Of a DNA stretch of 64,000 nucleotides, positions 1 through 11,669 are shown one piece after another. Source of the DNA: Phylloscopus collybita (lineage: Eukaryota > Chordata > Aves > Passeriformes > Phylloscopidae); NCBI GenBank assembly GCA_027886175.1, contig JAJNNQ010000044.1:1-64000 (forward strand), written 5' to 3'. A program made the translations under genes and the position numbers. Numbering within the stretch: the first letter of the stretch is position 1; every line of letters begins with the position of its first letter. The notes beneath the pieces were generated by a model. It was not told the origin of the DNA and ran no database searches. It was given only the letters and a program-made list of their open reading frames with translations.

Positions 1-84
1 GTTTTCCGGTGGGATTCGTGTTCCCCACCCGCGGGAACGGGAGCTGCGCAAACCCGGGGTGTTTGTCACCAGGGAAGGGGCAGA

Positions 85-600
85 AATCCCGGGAAATCCC
101 GAAAAATCCTGTAAAATCCGTAAAATTCCATAAAATTCCATAAAAATCCCGTAAAATCCCATAAAATCCCATAAAATCCGGTAAAAATTCCATAAAATCC
201 TGTAAAATCCCACAAAATCCCACAAAATCCCGTAAAAATCCGTAAAATCCCATAAAATCCTGCAAAATCCTGTAAAATCCCATAAAATCCCGCAAAATCC
301 CACAAAATCCCATAAAATCCCACAAAATCCCACAAAATCCCGTAAAAATCCGTAAAATCCCATAAAATCCTGCAAAATCCTGTAAAATCCCATAAAATCC
401 CACAAAATCCTGCAAAATCCCGTAAAATCCCATAAAATCCCGCAAAATCCCACAAAATCCCATAAAATCCCACAAAATCCCACAAAATCCCACAAAATCC
501 TGTAAAATCCCGTAAAATCCCGCAAAATCCTGCAAAATCCCATCAAATCCCACAAAATCCCACAAAATCCCACAAAATCCCACAAAATCCCACGAAGTCC
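85..600. repeat. 10-bp minisatellite (CCCATAAAAT family)
   Basis: About fifty units of a 10-mer, AAATCCCATA with C/T and A/G variants (CACAAAATCC, CGTAAAATCC, TGCAAAATCC). From about 230 to 600 the period stays strictly 10 bp. The open frame on the minus strand is only repeat translation. Confidence 0.95.
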
Positions 601-1035
601 CGTTAAAAATCCCTTAAAATCCCGTTAAACCCCATTAAAAAATCCATTAAACTCCTGCAAAACCCCGTTAAAAATCCACTGAAATCCCGTAAGATCCCGT
701 AAAAACAGCATAAACCCCCCGATAAATCCGTTAAAATCCCGTTAAAAATCCGGCAGAAACTGCGTCAAATCCCGTAAAAATCCCGTCAAATCCATTTCAA
801 TCCCATAAAAATCCCATAAAAATCCGTTAAAATCCTGGAAGATCCATAAAAATCGCCCAGAGCGCTGTGAAAAGAGCGTAGGACATCCCATGGGATCGCT
901 TCCAATCCCGTAAAAATCCCACGGCGACGGCGTCAAATCCTTTAAAATCCCATAAAAATCCCCTCAAATCATTTAAAATCCCGTAAAATCCCCCCAAATC
1001 CCATAAAAATCCCCCCAAATCCCATAGAAAGTGGA
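601..1035. repeat. Degenerate continuation of the AAATCCC array
   Basis: The same AAAATCCCGT theme continues with 10-13 bp spacing and many substitutions, fading out by about 1035. No gene is seen. Confidence 0.75.
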
Positions 1036-1099
1036 TTCCCTCCCCAAAAAGGCCGATTTCCCCTAAAGGACGCCCCCAAGGGCCTCGTTCCTCTCGGAT

Positions 1100-1660
1100 T
1101 TGATGGATTTCTTTTTTTTCTTATTTATTTTTGATTTTTTTTTTTTTTTTGCCCTCATTTCTGTTCGATTTCATTGATTTTTTTTCTCTTATTTCTGTTT
1201 AATTTCATTGATTTTTGGCCTCAGTTCTGTTTGATTTTATTCATTTTTGGCCTCATTTCTCTCGGATTTTATTGATTTTTTTTCTTATTTTTTTATGGGT
1301 TTTTTTTTCTGTTTTGGCCTCATTTCTGTTTGATTTGATTGATCTTTTTTTTTTCTCTTATTTCTGTTTGATTTGATTGTGGGTTTTTTTTTTCTTGTTT
1401 CTCTTTGATTTTATTCATTTTTCCCCTCAGTTCTGTTTAATTTCATTGATTTTTGGCCTCATTTCTCTTGGGTTTGATTGATTTTTTTTTTCCTTATTTA
1501 TTTTTGATTTTTTTCTTTTTTGGCCTCATTTCTATTTGATTTTATTGATTTTTTCTCTTATTTCTGTTTAATTTCATTGATATTTTCCCTCTCATTTCTG
1601 TTGAATTTCACGGATTTTTTCTCTCATTTCTCTTCGATTTCATTGATTTTTTCCCCCCCC
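1100..1660. repeat. T-rich minisatellite (about 30-35 bp unit)
   Basis: Repeated units of the form CCTCATTTCTGTTTGATTT followed by CATTGATTTTT and variable T-runs. Unit lengths vary because of the T-runs. No coding sequence. Confidence 0.85.
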
Positions 1661-1708
1661 AAAGCCGCAGGTTTGCCGCAGGCAGCGCCGCTGCCTCCCG
1701 GGAGGGAG

Positions 1709-1775
1709 AAATAAAATAAAATAAAATAAAATAAAATAAAATAAAATAAAATAAAATAAAATAAAATAAAATAAA
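1709..1775. repeat. (ATAAA)n microsatellite
   Basis: About 13 near-perfect copies of a 5-mer. The TAAAAT pattern creates spurious AATAAA-like hexamers that should not be read as poly(A) signals. Confidence 0.97.
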
Positions 1776-1844
1776 AAGGTGACAGAACCGGAAGGAAGGA
1801 ACATTTCCTGACCTTTTCAAAGGCAAATTAAACCCCACCGGAAA

Positions 1845-2650
1845 ATGAGATTTTTTTTTTTTTTTCTTTTTGAGGAGAAAGATCCCAGCTTTGGGATGGG
1901 GGGGTGGGAAATGGAGAGGAAAAAAAAAATCCGATTTTAATTTTTAATTTTTAGTTTTTAAATTTTAATTATTTTTAAATTTTTAATTTTAATTTTTTTT
2001 ATTTTTATTTTTTTTATTTTTATTTTTTATATTTTTATTTTTCTTTTTCTTTTTTCTTTTTTCTTTTTTTCTTTTTTATTTTTTATTCCTTATTTTTTAT
2101 AATTTTTTATTTTTTATTTTTTATTAATTTTTAATTTTTTTATTGGATTTTTTATCTTTTTCAATTTTCAATTTTTAATTTTTATTTATTTTTATTCCCC
2201 CCCCCTTTTTTTTTTTTTTCCAGCTGCAGCAGCGCCGCTTTAGGGTGGAAATAAATGAGATTTTTTTGGGGGGGGGGGGGGGTCTGCACCTGCCAGCGCT
2301 GGATTTTCTCTTCCCGCGGCGGTTTTGAGGCAATAAAAGGGAATTTTTTGGGGAAAATTCTGCCGAGCTGGGGTTTTTATGGGGCCTCTCCGCGGTGCTC
2401 ATTTACCAGCGCTCGGCTCCTCGGAACGCCGAGCTTTGACTTTTATTGCTGCCTTTTATCACCTGCGGGTTTATTTTATTTTTTTTTTTTTTTTTTTTTT
2501 ATTTTTTTATTATCGTTTTTTTCCGAGGTAACACCCCCAAAAAATTAAAAAAAAAAAAAAAAAATTTAAAAAAAGGAGCGGGGGGGGGGGGGGGAGGAGA
2601 GAAAAAAAAAAAAAGGTTAAAAATAAAAAAAAAAAAGGAGAGAAAAAAAA
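1845..2650. repeat. AT-rich homopolymer and low-complexity block
   Basis: Poly-T, poly-A and TTTTTATTTTT runs cover about 1845-2220 and 2480-2650, separated by an ordinary GC-mixed stretch (2225-2470). No gene is seen. Confidence 0.85.
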
Positions 2651-2954
2651 TGAAACCGCGCTCCCATCCCGCGGGGCCGCAGGGCTGGGATGTAAAATCC
2701 GGAGCGATTTGTCAGGGACGGCGGAAATAAAAGTGATGGATGGAGGGAGGGAGGGAGCGCCGGGCCCGGGGGCTGCACCGCCCGCGCTCGGAGAGAGAAG
2801 GGAAAATAAATCCCATTTTCGGGGGGGAAATCGCGATTTTGGGGGGGGAAATCGAGATTTTTTTGGGAGGGTTTGGGGATTCTGAGCGGGTTTTTCGGGT
2901 TTGAGGGGTGGAAAGGTGTTTGGGATGGGGGTGGGGTTTTTAGGAAGGAAGGAA

Positions 2955-3441
2955 TGGGGGAAAAAAGGGGAAAAAGGAGGAAAAACAGGGGAAAAGGGGG
3001 AAAAAAGGGGAAAAAAGGGGAAAAAGGGGGAAAGGAGGAAAAAAGGGGGAAAAAAGGAGAAAAAGGGGGAAAAAGGGAAAAAAAGAGGGAAAAAGGGGGG
3101 AAAAGAGAAAAAAAGGGAGAAAACAGGAGAAAAAGGGGAAAAAACAGGAAAAAGGGGGAAAGGAGGGGGAAAAGGGGAAAAACGGGAAAAAAGGGGAAAA
3201 AGGGGGGGAAACAGTTAAAAAGGGGGGAAAAAAGGAGAAAAGGGGGGAAAAGGAGAAAAAGGGGAAAAACAGGAAAAAAAGGAGGAAAAACAGGAAAAAA
3301 AAGCAGAAAAAACAGGGAAAAAGGGAAAAAAAGGAGAAAAAGGGGGAAAAACAGGAAAAAAAGGGGAAAAAAACATGGAAAAAAATGGGAATGAGGGGGA
3401 AAAAGGGAAAATAAAAAGGGGGGAAAAAGGGAAAAAAAGGG
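2955..3441. repeat. GGGGAAAAA polypurine tract
   Basis: About 490 bp that is almost pure purine on the + strand, made of G3-7/A3-7 blocks with occasional C. The long frames on both strands are low-complexity Lys/Gly/Arg or Phe/Pro translations, not proteins. Confidence 0.95.
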
Positions 3442-3449
3442 ATTTTCCC

Positions 3450-3780
3450 GTCCTTGGGCGCGTCCTTGCTGCGCGGCCGCCCCGCGTCCCCGTCCCCGCG
3501 CTCCCGGCGAGCCGGGCCCGAGGTGCGGGCGCCGCTCCCGCCCTTCCTCCCCTCCCCCTCCCCTCCCCTCCCCCCTCCCCTCCCCTCCCCCTCCCCTCCG
3601 CGGTTCCGATTTTCCGCTCGCGGCTTTGCGGCTCCGGCTGCTGCATACAAATGGCGCCTTTAGCCCGCGCCGCCGGCCCGGCCGCGCTTGGGGGGGTTTT
3701 ATTTTATTTTTAATTTTTTTTTTTCATATTTTTTTTAATTTTTCTTTCACCCCCCCCCCGCCCGTTGCCATGGAAACCGT
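3450..3780. promoter_or_regulatory. CpG-rich patch with RFX X-box
   Basis: A CpG-dense segment (3455-3700) between a polypurine tract and G-rich minisatellites. At 3764-3777 it holds GTTGCCATGGAAAC, a close match to the palindromic X-box bound by RFX factors. No exon could be attached to it, so promoter or enhancer function is open. Confidence 0.4.
3539..3600. repeat. CCCCTCC pyrimidine tract
   Basis: About 60 bp of CCCTCCCC units inside the CpG-rich patch. Confidence 0.85.
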
Positions 3781-3884
3781 CCCTGGGCTGCTCTCCCGCC
3801 TCCCCGCGGGGGACAATGGGGACAGGGGCGCTGGGGGACACCTGGGGACCTTGCGGGGGGGGTTGGGGACAACGGGAGGGTTTG

Positions 3885-4192
3885 GGGGCATTGGGGGGAC
3901 TGGGGGGATTGGGGGGATTTGGGGGTTTGGGGGTTTGGGGGGATTTGGAGGATTTGGGGGTTTTGGGGGGATTGGGGGATTTGGGGGGATTTGGGGGTTT
4001 TGGGGGATTTGGAGGATTTGGGGGTTTTGGAGGGATTGGGGGATTTGGGGGTTTTGGGGGATTTGGAGGATTTGGGGGTTTTGGGGGGATTGGGGGATTT
4101 GGGGGGATTTGGGGGTTTTGGGGGATTTGGGGGTTTGGGGGGATTTGGGGGTTTTCGGGGGATTTGGGGGAATTTTGGGGTTTTGGGGCTGG
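3885..4192. repeat. G-rich minisatellite (GGGGGATTTGGGGGTTTT)
   Basis: Blocks of 4-6 G separated by ATTT, TTTT or ATTGG. Every 25-30 bp window meets the four-G-run rule for a G-quadruplex on the + strand. Confidence 0.95.
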
Positions 4193-4394
4193 GGCGATCC
4201 CGCAGCGTCCCGGGAGGAGGAATCCCCGCAGGGATCGTTCCCGCCGGGGAGCGGCAGCCGGCGCCTCCCCTTTTCCCCCGTTTTTCCCCCCAAAATGAGT
4301 TCCCATTCTCCAGCCCCCGCATTGCCCCAGGTCCGGGGTTCGGCCCCAAAGCCCCGCGGTGCCACCGGCTCTGCCGCCCCTGGGCTGGGATTTT

Positions 4395-4700
4395 TGGGAG
4401 CCTTTTCCAGCCCCAAATCTCCCATTTCCAGCCCCAAATCCCCCTTTCCCAGCCCCAAATCCCCCCTTCCCAGCCCCAAATCCCCCATTTTCAGCCCCAA
4501 ATCCCCCATTTCCAGCCCCAAATCCCCCTTTCCCAGCCCCCAATTCTCCTTTTCCAGCCCCAAATTTCTCCTTTTTCAGCCCCAAATTCCCCTTTTCCTC
4601 CCCGCCAGGAGCCTTTGCTGAGAGCCGAGCCGGGGTTTTGGGGGTTTTTGGGGGGTTTGGGGGTTTTTTGGGGGGGTTTTGGGGGGGTTTTGGGGGTGCC
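4395..4700. repeat. CAGCCCCAAATCCCCC array followed by GGGTTTTTGG array
   Basis: About twelve 15-18 bp units of CAGCCCCAAATCCCCCTTTC type (4395-4605), then a short GGGGGTTTTGG run (4625-4700). Confidence 0.9.
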
Positions 4701-4809
4701 AGGGGGGTCCCATGGCCCTGCGCTCCTGGGCCGGCCCTGAGGGTGGAGCAATTGTCCCGACAATGTCCCCGTGAGGGGACAGAGCCAGGCCGGGGGTGGC
4801 ACCTGCGCT

Positions 4810-4948
4810 CCCCTGGCTGTCCCTGTCCCTGCCTGTCCCCTGTCCTCGCTCCTGTCCCTGTGTGTCCCTGCCCCATCCCTGTCCCCTGTCCCTGTCCTGT
4901 GTCCCTGTGTGTCCCTGTCCCCTGTCCCTGTCCCTGTGTGTCCCTGTC

Positions 4949-4979
<31 letters not shown>

Positions 4980-5005
4980 TGTCCCTGTCCCTGTCCCCTG
5001 TCCCA

Positions 5006-5052
<47 letters not shown>

Positions 5053-5055
5053 CTT
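4810..5055. repeat. (CCCTGT)n hexamer array
   Basis: A GTCCCT hexamer with TGTGTGTCC interruptions; 5002-5052 is nearly perfect. Confidence 0.95.
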
Positions 5056-5234
5056 CCCTTGGGGCAGCACCGAACGCGACCCAGAAATTGTCACCGAGCC
5101 CCGAGCCCGGCTGTGTCCCCAAAGCCGCTGTCCCCAGCTGGGAGGGGCTGCAGGGTGACCCCAAAACCCCCCAAAAAAATCTCATTTCCCACCCCAAAAC
5201 CCCCAAAACCCCCGCGGAGAGCGGCGGCGGCTCG

Positions 5235-6035
5235 GGGCAAACCCCGCCCGGGGTCTGTCCCCAACCCCTGGGGACCCTCCCGGGGTCTGTCCCCAGCCCC
5301 GGGACCCTCCCGGGGTTTGTCCCCAGCCCCGGGACCCTCCCGGGGTTTGTCCCCAGCCCGGGGACCCTCCCGGGGTTTGTCCCCAGCCCCGGGACCCTCC
5401 CGGGGTTTGTCCCCAGCCCCTGGGGACCCTCCCGGGGTTTGTCCCCAGCCCCTGGGGACCCTCCCGGGGTCTGTCCCCAACCCCGGGACCCTCCCGGGGT
5501 TTGTCCCCAGCCCCGGGACCCTCCCGGGGTTTGTCCCCAGCCCCTGGGGACCCTCCCGGGGTTTGTCCCCAGCCCCTGGGGACCCGCCCGGGGTTTGTCC
5601 CCAGCCCCGGGACCCTCCCGGGGTTTGTCCCCCAGCCCCTGGGGACCCTCCCGGGGTCTGTCCCCTGCCCTGGGGACCCTCCCGGGGTTTGTCCCCAGCC
5701 CCGGGACCCGCCCGGGGTTTGTCCCCTGCCCTGGGACCCTCCCGGGGTTTGTCCCCCGCCCCTGGGGACCCTCCCGGGGTTTGTCCCCAGCCCTGGGACC
5801 CGCCCGGGGTTTGTCCCCAGCCCCGGGACCCTCCCGGGGTTTGTCCCCAGCCCCTGGGGACCCTCCCGGGGTTTGTCCCCAGCCCTGGGACCCGCCCGGG
5901 GTTTGTCCCCAGCCCCGGCACCCTCCCGGGGTTTGTCCCCCGCCCCTGGGGACCCTCCCGGGGTTTGTCCCCCAGCCCCTGGGGACCCTCCCGGGGTTTG
6001 TCCCCCGCCCCTGGGGACCCGCCCGGGGTTTGTCC
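5235..6035. repeat. ~30-33 bp minisatellite (CCCGGGGTTTGTCCCCAGCC)
   Basis: About 25 copies of CCCTCCCGGGGTTTGTCCCC followed by AGCCCCGGGA or AGCCCCTGGGGA. The unit contains CCCGGG and GGGGTTTGTCCCC, both self-complementary. It has no stop codon in several frames, which makes long false frames. Confidence 0.97.
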
Positions 6036-6477
6036 CCGCGCTGCCAGCCGCTCTCAGCGGGCTCAGAATTCCCAAAATTCGGCGTCGCCGGCGCCGCCGC
6101 GGCCCCGCGGGATCCTCAGTCCCTCCCCTGCCGGAGTCAATCTGCAGCGCCACCGAGACCCCAATAAATATCTCCATTTGCCCTGTCCTGCAGGGGAAGA
6201 TCTGATCAGCTTTTAAATGTCAGGCGTAAAGTAAAGTTTGTCATAAAAGAGCGTGTAAAAAAAAAAAAAAAAAGAATAAAAAAAGGAAAAAAAAAAAAGA
6301 AAAAAGGGAAATCAAACGGGAAAAGCAAATCCGGCACCGAGGCAGCTGAGCGGGGGCCACGGGGGGTTTGGGGTGACCTTTGGGGTGACCCCTCCCTTTG
6401 GGGGGGTTTGGGGTGACCCCAAAAGGGCTCCACAGACCCCACTGCTGGGGGAGAGGCCAAGTCTTGGGATGAGAACT
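6036..6477. other. Non-repetitive gap, nothing recognised
   Basis: Mixed sequence with an AT-richer patch (6160-6260) followed by A-rich homopolymers (6258-6305). A lone AATAAA occurs near 6161. No exon or RNA gene could be supported. Confidence 0.5.
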
Positions 6478-6870
6478 GCCCGATCCTGGGGTGAGAAACC
6501 CCAAATTCCTGGGGTGAGAAACCCCAAATTCCTGGGGTGAGAGACCCCAAATTCCTGGGGTGAGAGACCCCAATTCCTGAGGTGAAAAACCCCAAATTCC
6601 TGAGGTGAGAGACCCCAAATTCCTGAGGTGAGAAACCCCAAATTCCTGAGGTGAGAGACCCCAAATTCCTGGGGTGAGAAACCCCAAATCCCTGCGGTGA
6701 GAAACCCCAATTCCTGAGGTGAGAGACCCCAAATTCCTGAGGTGAGAAACCCCAAATTCCTGAGGTGAGAGACCCCAAATTCCTGAGGTGAGAGACCCCA
6801 AATTCCTGAGGTGAGAAACCCCAAATTCCTGGGGTGAGAGACCCCCAGTTCCTGGGATCAGAGACCCCAA
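6478..6870. repeat. ~23 bp minisatellite with palindromic core
   Basis: About 16 copies of CCTGGGGTGAGAAACCCCAAATT and variants (GAGGTGAGAGACCCC). The core GGGGT-GAGAA-ACCCC is a perfect 5 bp-stem inverted repeat in several units. Confidence 0.95.
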
Positions 6871-7954
6871 ATTCCCGGGAGCAGAACCGCCCCATTCCCG
6901 GGAGCTCTGAGCCCCTTTCGGGGCCGCTGGTCGGGATTTGATTTTTGCAGCACAATTCCGCCGCCGCCCCGCACACAAACCCCGCACATCCCCCCCCCGG
7001 CACCAAAACCCCCGAAATTCCCCCCAAAGCCCCCGGTCCCCCCTCCCCCCGCTGAATCAGTGACGCCACCCCGGCTGAATCATTGTCGCTTTTGTCGCTT
7101 TTGTCGCTTTTGTCGCTCCGAGTCCCGGCCGGCACCGATTTACGGCCCGCGGGGGGTCCCGGGGCCACCCCCGGGGCCTGGCTGGGGGGCACCCCGGGGG
7201 GGGCTCGGGGGCGCCGCTGTCACCGCGTCCCCCCCGGCTGGGGACACCCCGGGGGTGGCGGGTCCCCGCCCAGACCCCAAAAACGTCCCCGGGACCCTCG
7301 GGGGGGCTCCGGCGGGAGGCCCCGTGGTGTCCCCGTGGTGTCCCCCCGGTGTCCCCAGGGTGTCCCCATCCCCTTCCCCTCTGTCCCACCCCCGGGATCA
7401 GGATCGGGGCACCCCCCCCACCGCGACAACACCATCCCGGGACCCCCCATCCCCCCTCAGGAGCCCCCCAGACCCCCCCCCAGGGACACGCGCGTGTTCC
7501 CCCCCGCCCCCAAAATCCCCTCCCCCAGCTCTTCCGGACCCCCCCCCACCCCCCAAATTCACACCAGCCCTCACCGCCCCCCCCCCGTGCCTCAGTTTCC
7601 CCAGCCCCGCCAGGCTCCGAAAGTGAGGGACCCCCCCGAGACCCCCCCCCCGCGCGCCGCTCCCCCATTCACGGCAAGGTCAAAGGTCAAAACCATTGTG
7701 GGGACATGAAACCATCAACGGGGGGACCGGGGGGGACCGGGGGTGACCGGGGGGGCTCCCCGGACCCCCGCCCCTCCCCCGCTGGGCGCGCGCCGGGCTG
7801 GGTTTCCATCCGAGCCGCTCAGGGCAGCAAATGGAGCCGCGGCTGGAATGGGGAATAAAACAATAAAATGGGAAAAGGAGGGAAAAAGGATGGCAAAGGG
7901 GGAGGGGGAGGGGCGGGGGAGGCGGGACGGGGGGGGCTGCGGGCGGGGTTGGGG
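6871..7954. other. GC-rich intergenic sequence with C-runs
   Basis: CCCCC-rich, CpG-containing sequence. Four 9-mers TTGTCGCTT lie at 7083-7117, next to TGAATCA-type motifs at 7053 and 7076. No supported gene. Confidence 0.5.
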
Positions 7955-8175
7955 GGCTGAGGTTCGGGGGGTGGGGGGTTTGAGGGCTGAGGTTTGGGGG
8001 GGGCTGAGGTTTGGGGGGCTGAGGTTTGGGGGGGCTGAGGTTTGTGGGGTGGGGGTTCGGGGGTCTGGGGGGTTCGGGGGTCTGGGGGGTTCGGGGGGTG
8101 AAGTTTGGGGGGTGAGGGTTCGGGGGTCTGGGGGGTTCGGGGGTCTGGGAGGTTCGGGGGGTGGGGGGTTCGGGG
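7955..8175. repeat. G-rich array (GGGGTTCGGGGGTCTGG)
   Basis: Repeats of GGGGGCTGAGGTTTG, then of GGGGTTCGGGGGTCTGG. G-quadruplex-compatible on the + strand. Confidence 0.85.
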
Positions 8176-8309
8176 GGACTGGGGCGGGATCGCGGCCGTA
8201 AAAGGGAACTGGGGGGGCTGCGGAGGGAGCGCGGCCCCCCCGGGCTCTGGGGGTCTCCACCTGCCCCCGTCCGCCCGCTCTGCCGGAGACCCCCCAGTCC
8301 CGGCTCCTC

Positions 8310-8371
8310 GATATTGATTTCCCGTTAATGGCAGTTAATTATCGCCCTGCTTTAATTAATGACCGTGACGG
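8310..8371. promoter_or_regulatory. Homeodomain-type motif cluster in an AT-rich island
   Basis: A 60 bp AT-rich island in GC-rich DNA holds GTTAATGG, GTTAATTATC and TTTAATTAATGA, TAAT cores of the kind bound by homeodomain factors, plus ATATTGATTT. It lies 0.7 kb upstream of ATP5MC2. Function is inferred. Confidence 0.35.
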
Positions 8372-8399
8372 CTCCCGCGGCAGCGGCGCTGCCCAGAAA

Positions 8400-8800
8400 G
8401 GCGGGCGGGGGTGGGGGGGACACGGCACCCGGGGGTGACAATGTCCCCCGGAGGGGACACAGGACCCGGGGGGGGACATGGCACCCGGGGGGGGGGGACA
8501 CGGCACCCTGTGGGGAGGGGACACGGCACTCGGGGGTGACAATGTCCCCCGGAGGGGGACACAGGACCCGGGGGGTGGGGGGGAACACGGCACTCGGGGG
8601 TGACAATGTCCCCAGGGGGGTGACAGTGTCCGCAGGGTGGGGGACACACACAGGCTGGGGGGGGCACACAGCCCTGGGAGGGGACACAGCGCCTGGGGGA
8701 GGTGACACTGCACCTGGGGGGTGACATCGTGCCCCCCCTGCACCCCCGGGGACACGGAGGGGACACGGAGGGGACACGGAGGGGACACGGTGGGGGAGGG
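8400..8800. repeat. GGGGGACACGGCACCC minisatellite
   Basis: Units of 20-40 bp built on GGGGACACGGCACCCGGGGG and GGTGACAATGTCCCC, ending in four GGGGACACGGA copies (8757-8792). Confidence 0.9.
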
Positions 8801-8851
8801 GCTGCTCTCCCCCCCCCCCCCCCGCCCGCCCGCCTCACACGCGCTCACGGT

Positions 8852-8869
8852 CACGTGCACGCTCACGTG
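8852..8869. promoter_or_regulatory. Paired CACGTG E-boxes
   Basis: Two CACGTG palindromes, each with a 5' T and 3' C (TCACGTGC), are spaced 12 bp start to start. Such sites bind USF, MYC/MAX and TFE/MITF family factors. Two identical, closely spaced copies in a mitochondrial gene promoter are suggestive of USF or MYC control. Confidence 0.5.
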
Positions 8870-8907
8870 CTCAGCCCAGGTGCGCGCACCTGCGCTCCCC
8901 CTTTTTC

Positions 8908-8921
8908 CCGCCAGAGGGCGC
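8908..8921 (+). promoter_or_regulatory. CTCF-like motif
   Basis: CCGCCAGAGGGCGC fits the CTCF core CC(A/G)SYAGRKGGCRS at every position. It lies 140 bp upstream of the probable ATP5MC2 exon 1 donor. Occupancy is not shown by sequence alone. Confidence 0.6.
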
Positions 8922-9094
8922 GCGCGCGGCCCCGCCCCAGGCCCCGCCCCCGCGCCGCTCTGAGTCCTCCCGCCCGGCAGGAGGCGCCGCGTGCGGCCCC
9001 GCCACCTTCCCGGCCGCGCCTGCGCACACGGAGCGGCCGCGACCTGCCCGGCGGAGCCCGGTGAGAGGGGGCGGCCGGAACGGAGAGGGGGGCA

Positions 9095-9245
9095 CGGAGC
9101 CCCGGGGGGGGACACTGAGAGCCCCGGGGGGGGACACAGAGCCCGGGGGGGGACACTGAGAGCCCCGGGGGGGGACACAGAGCCCGGGGGGGACAGAGCC
9201 TCGGGGGGGGACATTGAGAGCCCCGGGAGGTGACAGAGCCCGGGG
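9095..9245. repeat. GAGCCCCGGGGGGGGACACT array
   Basis: Six to seven copies of GAGCCCCGGGGGGGGACACT or ACAGAGCCCGGGG in the probable 5' UTR intron of ATP5MC2. Confidence 0.9.
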
Positions 9246-9656
9246 GGCACGGGGACCGAGCCCCTCGAGACGGGAAGCGAACGGAGTCCCCGCGCTGTGG
9301 GTGGGGACAAGGCCGGTGTCGCCCCCTCAGGACCCGGCTTGGGGCAGCCCCCTCTTTGGGGGGCACGTTCCTCCCTCCCGCGTCTCCTGCCAGGGCTGGG
9401 GGTCCCCTCCCCTTGGCAGCTCCTGTCCCCCACCCGGGGTGACACCAGCACCGCCATCCCCGATGGCCTGGAGGTGCCACCTGGGTGACAGCGACACGTC
9501 CTGCCCCTCCCGTGTGTCCCCGTGTCCCCTGTGTGACCCGCCCGGAGCCGGGGTCAGCCGGGGGCTCAGCCCTTCACGCCTGGTGCCCGTGTCCCCTCCA
9601 GCCGTGTCCCACGTGTGTCCCTCGGGCCGTGTCCCACGTGTCCTTCCGTCCTCGCC

Positions 9657-11247
<1,591 letters not shown>

Positions 11248-11362
11248 CGAGCGGGCGGTGACAGCGACGGAGCCGTGAGGTGACAGTGACAGAGCCGTGA
11301 GCGGGGACGGTGGCCCCGTGCCCGGCCCGGGGTAGCGAATAAAGACGGTTTGGTGACAGTCT
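11248..11362 (+). terminator. ATP5MC2: ATP5MC2 3' UTR and poly(A) signal
   Basis: A canonical AATAAA lies at 11338-11343, 91 nt after the stop codon. A GT-rich stretch follows (GGTTTGGTGACAG and beyond), fitting a downstream cleavage element. The exact cleavage site is inferred. Confidence 0.85.
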
Positions 11363-11669
11363 GAGCTCCTCGTGTCTCCTTGGTGGCCCTGGCCGGTGTC
11401 ACCTGTCTGCAGCTGCATTTGTCCCTGCAGGGTCACCTCGGGGAGGTGGCCGTGTCCCTCTGGGCTGAGCCTGGCTCGGAGCCCTCAGCTGTGTTCCCGA
11501 AGGGACAGGGACGTCACTGATGCACCTGGGCTGCCACCCTGGCTGTCCCCTCCATCCATCCCCGCGGGACACCTCAGCCAGGAGGGGCTGGCTGGGGCCA
11601 GGAGCGGGGGCTGGGGGGGACAGTTCCAGCCGTGCCCAGGCTTTGGGGACCGGCTCTGGGGTGTCCCGG

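Larger units (their letters stand above)
8820..9060 (+). promoter_or_regulatory. ATP5MC2: ATP5MC2 CpG-island promoter and probable non-coding first exon
   Basis: The stretch is dense in CpG and has no TATA box. It carries two CACGTG E-boxes (8852-8857 and 8864-8869), a near-consensus CTCF motif (8908-8921), GC-rich CCCCGCCCC blocks near 8932-8950 and TGCGCA half-sites of the NRF1 type near 9020. A good donor, CCCG/GTGAGA, sits at 9060/9061 and could end a non-coding first exon. The start of transcription is not visible in sequence. Confidence 0.6.

Noticed and set aside
1709..1775. Multiple AATAAA poly(A) signals
   Set aside because: They come from the (ATAAA)n microsatellite and no gene ends here.
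2873..3650. Lys/Gly-rich and Phe/Pro-rich frames
   Set aside because: They are translations of the GGGGAAAAA tract and its complement.
4359..6167. A ~600-codon frame through the CCCTGT and CCCGGGGTTTGTCCCC arrays
   Set aside because: It is open only because short C/G-rich units lack stop codons; several other frames on both strands are equally open and no domain is present.
1..8800. 3' end of CALCOCO1, expected upstream of ATP5MC2 by human gene order
   Set aside because: No exon with recognisable coding sequence or matching splice phase was found in this repeat-filled stretch.
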